From positions 85,634-149,633 of the forward strand of contig QANZ01005551.1 in NCBI GenBank assembly GCA_003254925.1: a stretch of 64,000 bases of DNA, read 5' to 3'. Source of the stretch: Chamaecrista fasciculata. Its lineage: Eukaryota; Streptophyta; Magnoliopsida; Fabales; Fabaceae. A program made the position numbers and the translations under genes. Positions 56,561 through 64,000 of this stretch are shown piece by piece (position 1 is the first letter of the stretch; each line of letters begins with the position of its first letter). Under the pieces are notes generated by a model, which searched no databases, was not told the origin of the DNA, and saw only the letters and a program-made list of their open reading frames with translations.

Positions 56561-59500
56561 TGGGTCCTAAAATATCCACACGAATGGTGACATGGGCTTC
56601 TGAGTGTTAGTGAAGCTGACAGTCTAGAATTCAACACAATTCTTTCAAAGAATAAAATATCCACACGAATGGTGACATGGGCTTCTGAGTAGTCCCCTTC
56701 CAGAGGAAAAGTTGACACTAGACCTGCACCTGTGTCTGAAAAATTTTAAACAAGAAGTGAGTCGAAACTCAGTAAGCGGCTAACCCATCCCAGTCGTGGT
56801 GTAGGGCACCACCACGTAGGGAAAAAGGCTCACCAACCAAAATAGCATCTGTCAACAATGATGAATTTATAATCACATCTGCTTTTCTAGAACACTCCAA
56901 TGTAAGCGATAAAAATATATACATTGTAATAACAAGATAAAAAATAACTCAATTAGGAAAAATTGGTGAATCTCCTTTTTACATCGAAAGGGTAATATAA
57001 AAATAAATAAATACGAATTCAGGAAAACCTCCTAAAATTAAAGAGTTTTAATAAAACATACTTTAAAGATTCATTTGAGAGAAACATAAAGTTTTAAACA
57101 AGCTTAGTAAGGAAAGTAACAAAGTCTACAGTTTTGCTAAAATAAAGTTTTAGAAATAGAAAACAGTTGATGAAATGTTCCTTCAAGACTTCTTACAAGA
57201 ATCCAACGTTTGATATACTAGGATATTTCAGTCAGTCTTGATCTAAATTTCATAAGGGTATTACATCTATGTTCTTCGAGACTAGAACGACATAAAAACT
57301 CATGAGGGATTAGAAATCGTATAAAAATATAAGTTATATGTAACCGTGCCTTTAGAGGTTCTAAAAAAAAACTTTGTAAGAACTAATTTAAGCAAAAGTA
57401 ATCTGGTAAAGAATAATTGTTCCAAAATGTTGATTAAGAATAAAATCTTATTTGTTTATCTCAATGGCATCTACATATAGTATAGCCAACAATGCATAAA
57501 TGATTTGACCAATATCGTTCAGACTATCGAAGATCTCAAATTCACCCAATGTCAATAATACCAGAATTCAACCTCTCAAAGTCATCAATTCCTCAGCAAA
57601 TGAAATGTCAACACAACGAATTCATAACAATCATCACCTTATAAAAAAAATTAAGTCTCAACGTAAACCAATTAATGAAAACTATTCATTTATAAGCAAG
57701 TGAAGACTCAATGCAAAACAAGATTTAACAGTTAATTCACCACCAATCACAAGTAACACCCAATTATGAGATTTCAAGTCTGCCTCTGCTCATGACGAAA
57801 CCGCACACAGCATCACCTCAAGTTCTCAACCCGTGGGGACCGCACACAACTTTTCACCCATCGGGACCACACACAGCATTATCTCATTCATTCCACAAAT
57901 AATCAACAATAAGACACACCAAAGTAAAGATTTTCATCAACACCACTGCCAGTGCTATCAAAGAGCAAGTGCATACACAATCACAATTACAAACACAATC
58001 ACAATCACTATTACAAACACAAGCACAAGTACAATCAATTTAGTCAACTCAGAACATACAATACTTGAATAAAGATTAAATACTATCACCATTATCAATC
58101 ATTTAATATGAGTAATATCAATATTTAACATCGCACAATTATCAATTTATCAAACAAGTAATATTCCCACAAACCTCATAAGTCAACCAATCATCGCACT
58201 TAATTCACATGTAGAGCACAATATCAATAATTCCACCTCAACCTATCGGGGAGCACGCAAGTCATCATCTCGTCTCTTAGGGGAGCACACATATCAGTAT
58301 TTTCATTTTTGTCTTCACTCATATATAAGGAGTATATATAATATCATTAATACCCACCTCGACCCATTGACAAGCTTACAGGTGGCTCAACTGCCCACTA
58401 AGATATATAAAGAATGTCATCGTCAATGTTACAATCAATACTTTGAGTAAGCAAGCACATTCATATCCCGTATACAATCATTTCCATAAAAACAATTCAT
58501 TTTCAATAATTAAAACCAACTATGAGGATATTTGAAATTTCACAATCTTAAGCAAGTATCAACAACATAATTTGTTTACCTATCAACGTTACCATTCAAC
58601 ATACCAACCCTCAAGTAGGGCCGAGATAAGAAAGTCACTCACCTGAGCTGATCAAGTAGATTTCCTAGCTTCTTTCGTTCCTATCGTCAATCGATGCAAG
58701 ACATCTAGAAGAATGAGCAAAGTCTTGATAACATGACCAACACCACTTTTCAGGAAACAATTCTAATGACCCAAGGTTCTAATATACCACAAATTCTCAC
58801 TTTAGCAAGTTAGCAAACGAATCACATATGGACCACTAATCAAGCACTTATCCTACCCTTTCCTTCACCCATGTAAAATCCTATCATCATAGCCAAGGAT
58901 TCAACACGAGGTTTGGGTATCAATTTGGGAGTTTTACCAATGTTGTAAAATCTAAAAGTTCAAGTTAAATTCACCAACAAGTTTCAAAACCAATAATGTA
59001 GGCCAATTTTACAAACTTGCCACTTTTACTCTTTCAAGCCAAACTTATCCACTATGATTCTCACACATTAAAATCAAAAATATGATTGGAGACTCCCTCA
59101 TAGTTCTAAAGAAATCCTTTTTGTTCATCAAAACCATTAAAATCATTCATAGGACCAAAATGCAACTTTAAAGGTTAGAGAATGAAAGCCAAATTTCAAA
59201 ATGCACATTTTAAATTTAAATCAATGCATCCTAACTCATTAAAATAGTTCATAGAACTCCGCCAAACCAATTCAAGAAAACTCAAAGATTTTGTCAAAAC
59301 CCCCAATTTAAAGTTCACGTCAAACCCTAACGGGTGCAAAAATCGTGTGGATGGAGTCATGATTTAAACCAAACATTAGGAATGTTTAGAGCAGCACAAA
59401 TCAACGACAAAACACCATATAATCGAAGCAAACATCAGAGATTCCCATAAATTTTGAAAATAGAAAGAAATTCGAAGAAATAGAGGAGAAAGAATACCAA

Positions 59501-60090
59501 GAAGGAAAAGGAACGAAAATGACAGCGGCGGTTGCTCACGGTGGCTCTCCGGCAACCCCTGACCGTCGCCGGACGTCGACAGAGGTGCGGCAGTGGCGGA
59601 ACACGACGGGAGGGAGAGATATACGATTTGGGAGTGAAATGGGAAAGAGAGAGAGTCGGGTAGCTGATGTATTGTTTATAATTTTAGCCAAGTCCTGGGG
59701 TGTGAAAATCCAATTCTGATGCAGGAGAAATGGAGCTAAAATCATTGTATTGCCCACAAAGGTTTGAATCTATTCAAAACGGTCCTTAACAACTCAAAAT
59801 TTTAAATACAGAATTTCTTGACAAAATTTATACCGTTAGCTTCGTTCCGAAGAGTAGATTCCAAATATATAATTTGTTTATGAAAACTTCAACTCTAACA
59901 TGTTTAAGTTCTTACTCGAAAGTGTTTTGTCGCAGTACCAAAATAACAGTCAAATAAAATTTTAAACTCCGTTTGCTCCCAAATTTTTACCACAAGCCAA
60001 ATAAAATATGGGGATTCCAAATATGACAACTAAAATTCTAAATTTCAGACTTCACAAATTTCTAAAATTTATAACCCAAAAACTCTTAAT
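56560..60090 (-). repeat. Probable long Ty3/gypsy LTR or LTR remnant
   Basis: About 3.5 kb without a coding frame. 'gtgagtcgaaactcagtaag' (56757), 'cgtggggaccgcacacaac', the 'gtcactcacctgag' stretch (58634) and the GC-rich block at 59519-59620 resemble long gypsy (Tekay-type) LTRs as I know them. 59980-60000 shares sequence with 48541-48561. A 37-bp direct repeat lies at 56569-56605 and 56654-56690, and an (ACAATC)n-like stretch at 57975-58037. The ends are not fixed and no gag-pol is nearby. Confidence 0.4.
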
Positions 60091-60881
60091 ATTGGTTTAA
60101 AATTAGCTTAAAATTCTATCCAAATTCTGAAAAAAAAAATCATTAAGTCTATTCTTGAACACCAAAAATTGAATTCTAAACCTCAACACAAATGGTTTCA
60201 ATGTCTGAATAAGATAGCAAGAGAAATCACATCAAAATGTCACTGAATAAAACAAAAGTCTATAAAGACTTACCTCAGACTCCCACTAGACTAAGGCCTC
60301 ATCCAAATTTCAACAACACTGATAGGAAAGCCTTTAGTCCACATATCTACCGGAAAATGTTCACACGGAGTGCAAACCAAATGAGTCTGATACACAAAAT
60401 ATGAAATTCGAGATTTGAACAAAACTAGATCCAAACAACAACAAAATTTAATTGTGAGATAAGACAAGAAATTGAATAAGATAGGAAAACCAATGTTTCT
60501 CACCAACTGAACAAAATTGGATCTCAAAGTTGGACTAAATCCAACAAATGTAACAAAGTTACCTCAAATGCCTTAAAAGGCCAAAATTGGACAAAACTAA
60601 ATTAATATGTTTACTCAAACTCCCACTGGACCAAGATATCATCCAAAGGTTCACAAAAAAGCTCATGCCATAAAATTTATAATAAGCATCGTCAGCAACA
60701 CCGAAATGTCTAAATACATATGTTAGCCTAAGATCCCTTATAGCTAAACAATCCTTCAAGATTATCAGATACATGTATAGGGAACTAAATTGGTCATCAT
60801 AATTAGTCCCAACCAAAGTTTTCACCATAGAAAGTTGCTAAAAACCAAAAGCTGATATGGTCAATAACAAATGAGAAACAT
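60091..60881. other. Unassigned, retroelement-like
   Basis: 'actcccactagac' (60280) and 'actcccactggac' (60620) on the plus strand resemble purine tracts on the minus strand. The minus-strand open frame ending VDMWTKGFPISVVEIWMRP loosely recalls the C-terminus of copia RNase H. Too weak to call. Confidence 0.3.
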
Positions 60882-61528
60882 TAATTATGTTTTAAAACCA
60901 GTGTTGTCAAAACCGAACCGGATAGAGACTCGGATAAGCATTCGGTTCACGGTCTGATTGGTTTAATCGGTTGAACCATCGGTCGGACCGGATGACTCAA
61001 TAAATAATTATTTTTAATATATTAAATATAAATACTATATATTTTTTGTTTGTGGTTTAAGAGATGCATTTAATTTATTACTAAATACATTTTTTCATCT
61101 AAATAATATAATTTTTCTCTCCACTACTAAAGATTTTAGATTAAATGCATTTTTTCAAGCAAGTGAATGGACTTAATGTATCTTAAACAAGATCTAATAA
61201 GTCATAAATTCATAATAGTTAATTAAATTTAACATTTCGACCCTCAAATTTCAAGTTCAACACAAAATAGAGGAAGAGGACCAAATAAGAAAATTAATAG
61301 AGAGCAAAAGCAAAAAAAAAAATTGAGATTAAAAAAAAAATAGTTGGACCGCCGGTTCGGTCCAACAGTTCGACCCCGGTTCACTGGTTTTGTCCGGTTA
61401 AAACCGGTTCAATCCGGTCCAACCGACAGTTTGGTTTTTTTGGTCGAACCCACTCGCTTTCATATTCGGTTGGCGGTCAGACCGTCCGGTCCGGTCCGGT
61501 TCTGACAACAATGTTTAAAACATAATTA
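60882..61528. mobile_element. Inverted-repeat element rich in 'aaccgg', about 647 bp
   Basis: 'taattatgttttaaaac' and 'tgttgtcaaaaccg' on the left are matched by 'cggttctgacaaca' and 'gtttaaaacataatta' on the right. Inside are many 'ccggt' units. Same type as 45134-45630. Confidence 0.8.
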
Positions 61529-62402
61529 TCACACAAAGTTTCTCTCCCAGAATCAGCTTATGCAACTTTATAAAATGTGAAAACACATGTATATCAAAAT
61601 TTGAAGAATAAAGAGGAATCAACACAAAAATTCATCCATCATCTCCATATCGATAGGATACAATAGACTCTGGAAACATTATACACAAGTCCCAATGTTG
61701 ACAAAAACAAATGAGCACGTACCACAAAATTGCATATTAACTATGTTCTACCGATAGGGTAAATCAACAATTAATATACAAATTGAGTATGAGATTTAAC
61801 AATCTTCTCTCTCACAAACAGGAACTAAATATCAAATCTTTGTAGGGACACTAACCCTGTATTTTGAGAGAAGCGTATGACCAGTCAGGTATCGCAAGAG
61901 AAGGTCAGGGGAAGTGGTGAAGTATTAACTAGATGCATGTCAAATATCTAATTCCTCAACCGTATGATCTAACAAATGGTTTCACAAGAGCGATACATAT
62001 TTGAAGTGGCTGTAGGTGTCTATTTGACCCTCTAAAATAAAACAGCCCTTCCACATATAATAAACATGCAGCTTAAAGTAAAGGCAGCGATCTACTTAGT
62101 TATCAGTATCCGAGTAACGAAACCATTCTAATCGGATCAGATATCAAAAGGCTAACAGATGATTTATTGTACACTTTGCAAGTACCTAATGACATTTCCA
62201 CAGCTTTCCAATAATCCCTAACAAAAAATTGCTCAAGTATTTCCCAGGTACACTTACACGAATGGCTATAACTTGACTAGTGTACACTTGAAACTAATTG
62301 TTAGATTATTGTTTAATATTTTGAACTAAAACCACTAAAGAAGGAAAACCCGAGGAAGTAGAAAGTGTTCTTAGCTCAAAATAGAAAAGGGAGATGGAAA
62401 AA
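61529..62402. other. Intergenic DNA, nothing recognised
   Basis: No reliable open frame, RNA gene or repeat that I can bound. Confidence 0.45.
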
Positions 62403-62553
62403 TGAAAAGATGAAGTTTGGTAAATCAGTGAGTCGATATGGTCATTTGATCACACCAATACTGGTTGCATGTTCACTTTCGACTTAATCATCTTTAGACG
62501 CCATGATACTATACTAAGACACACAAACTATTGGGAAAGAGGGTGTAAATGTT
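62403..62553 (-). repeat. Degraded copy of 54813-54963
   Basis: 'agatgaagtttggtaaatca', 'gacgccatgatactatact' and 'gggaaagagggtgt' are shared in the same order and spacing. On the minus strand the ATG is kept, but a TAA follows after six codons. Confidence 0.85.
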
Positions 62554-62662
62554 TTGACTGTTGGTTTGGTCTCAAACTTGCTCTCCTTTTAAAGATGCTA
62601 ACCACATAGTTTTTTTTTTGTTTCTGATGGTGGATGGTTTCTGGTGTTGATGGTGGATAGTT

Positions 62663-63244
62663 TGTTGGAGATTGTGCCCTAGGGCCAATCATTTTATGTA
62701 AAATGTTATGAACATTTGGATTAATTTATAGAGATAAATTATTTTGTTATCATAATTAGCATGTTTACTATGATAGCGTCCTTGATTAATTATGTGATAA
62801 TTAATCTAAATATGTCCCTGGTCGATTGTTTTCGTGGGAGCGAAAATGAACTAAGACCAGCATGACCTCGGTGCATAGAGGTGCATGCACTAGATGCTGG
62901 AACGAGAGTCATGGTGCAATTATGTAAAGGGTTACAAGTTGCTGGACTGACCCAGAGAGTCCTGCATGGGTTTAGTCATCAGCTTGCCTCTCCTGTACGC
63001 CTGTCACGACGCCTTAGACCTGAGGTCATCATTATTCCGGCGTTGTAGTTGTCAGACTTTGGCCTAGTCTAACGTTGCCCGTAATAGGGTAGCCATAAGG
63101 GCTAGGTACGGGTTTGGTTGATTGCCGTGCTGAGGAATGTGGATTGGCCAAAATGGGATTTTGTCCCTCATTAAATGAGATATCTAACTAGCGCCCTCGA
63201 TGAGTCTGTCCAAGGAAAAGAGTGGCCACTCAGTATATTGGGAC
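62663..63244 (+). repeat. Copia LTR, left part, interrupted by another LTR
   Basis: It starts TGTTGGAGATTGTGCCC like the LTR at 14674 and follows it closely until 'cagtatattgggac'. It then breaks off where a second LTR begins. In the complete LTR the next bases are 'ttactcaag'. Confidence 0.9.
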
Positions 63245-64000
63245 TGTTGGAGATTGTGCCCTAGGGCCAATCATTTTATTTGATAAATATGTTGTGAACA
63301 TATTATTAATTTATGGAAGATAAATTAATGTGTTGTCATATCATTCGCATGTTTACTATGATAACGTCCATGATTAATTATGAGATAATTAATCTAAAAT
63401 TGTCCCTGGTCGATTATTTTTGTGGGAGCAAAAATGAACTAAGACCAGCATGACCTCGGTGCATGAGATGCACGCACTAGATGCTGGGACGAGAGTCATG
63501 GTGCAATTACGCAAGGTAGTTACGAATTGCTGGACTGACCCGGAGAGTTCTGCATGGGTTTAGTCATCAGCTGGTCTCTCCTAGTACGCCTGTAGTGATG
63601 CCTTTAACCTGAGGTCAATGACTATTCCAGCGTTGCAGTTGTCAGTCTTTGGCTTAGTCTAACGCTGCCCGTAACAGGGCAGTTATACGGGCTGAGTACG
63701 GGACTGGTTGATTGCTCTGCAGTGGAATGTGGATTGGCCAAAATGTGATTTTGTCCCTCATTAAGTTGAGAGATATCTAACTGGCGCCCTCGATGAGTCT
63801 GTCCAGGAAAATGCGTGGCCACGCTGGGATTTGGGACTTACTCAAGGAATCGAGAAAGTTGAGGTTTGGATTATGGATGACATACCTGTGCCTAGTCCAT
63901 GACCAAGATATCGTAGGACAATCGGATCACGTACACGGAGGTACTGAGGTTAAGTCGTTACCGAACGATAACTCACGGATTTTGGGTAGTTGTGATGGCT
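63245..64000 (+). mobile_element. Start of a second copia LTR, continues outside the window
   Basis: It begins TGTTGGAGATTGTGCCC again and differs from the LTR it interrupts (for example 'atttgataaatatgttgtg'), so it is a related insertion and not a tandem copy. It reaches the window end still inside the LTR, so a solo LTR cannot be told from a full element. Confidence 0.85.

Noticed and set aside
59519..59719. 66-codon GC-rich frame starting MTAAVAHGG
   Set aside because: The block resembles the GC-rich part of long gypsy LTRs and has no partner exons or domain.
60291..60527. Copia RNase H C-terminus on the minus strand
   Set aside because: Only a loose likeness (VDMWTKGF) with no catalytic motifs upstream; left as unassigned.

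Overview
The window is nuclear DNA from a flowering plant, most likely a eudicot. The evidence is AT-rich sequence, plant-type Ty1/copia retrotransposons with initiator-Met-tRNA primer sites, many plant TIR/foldback elements of the 'tttggtccctaa' kind, and degenerate CCCTAAA repeats. One nuclear gene with typical plant introns is present. The species cannot be named from the sequence.

Layout. (1) 1-16750 is a three-level nest of related copia elements with LTRs of about 2.1 kb. A decayed plus-strand copy (1-1458, 13483-16750) is split by a minus-strand copy (1459-13477, TSD GCATG). That copy has an intact 1321-codon gag-pol frame, and its 5' LTR is split in turn by a solo LTR (10792-12979, TSD ATCCC). 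(2) 16751-20165 holds small inverted-repeat elements and the upstream region of the host gene. (3) 20166-41656 is the only clear host gene. It has 15 coding exons that join in frame to 470 codons and encode an organelle-targeted SET-domain protein of the Rubisco LSMT / plant SETD3-like family. Introns 11 and 12 hold about 4.9 kb and 4.0 kb of copia DNA, and introns 9, 13 and 14 hold short TIR elements. (4) 41657-49046 is AT-rich intergenic DNA with TIR elements, a Sirevirus-like pol fragment and part of a probable gypsy LTR. (5) 49047-52569 is a nested foldback structure whose arms carry telomere-like repeats around a (GAT/GAC)n core. (6) 52570-62662 has a local duplication with a TIR insertion, one doubtful minus-strand gene fragment, a long LTR-like stretch and another inverted-repeat element. 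(7) 62663-64000 has two LTRs of the first family, one inserted in the other and running off the window.

The points most worth attention are three. The SET gene is intact although its exons span 21.5 kb of transposon-rich DNA and one intron needs a GC donor. The copia in intron 11 has its two coding halves in opposite orientation and LTRs identical over 174 bp. Several insertions come with their own empty-site control inside the window.
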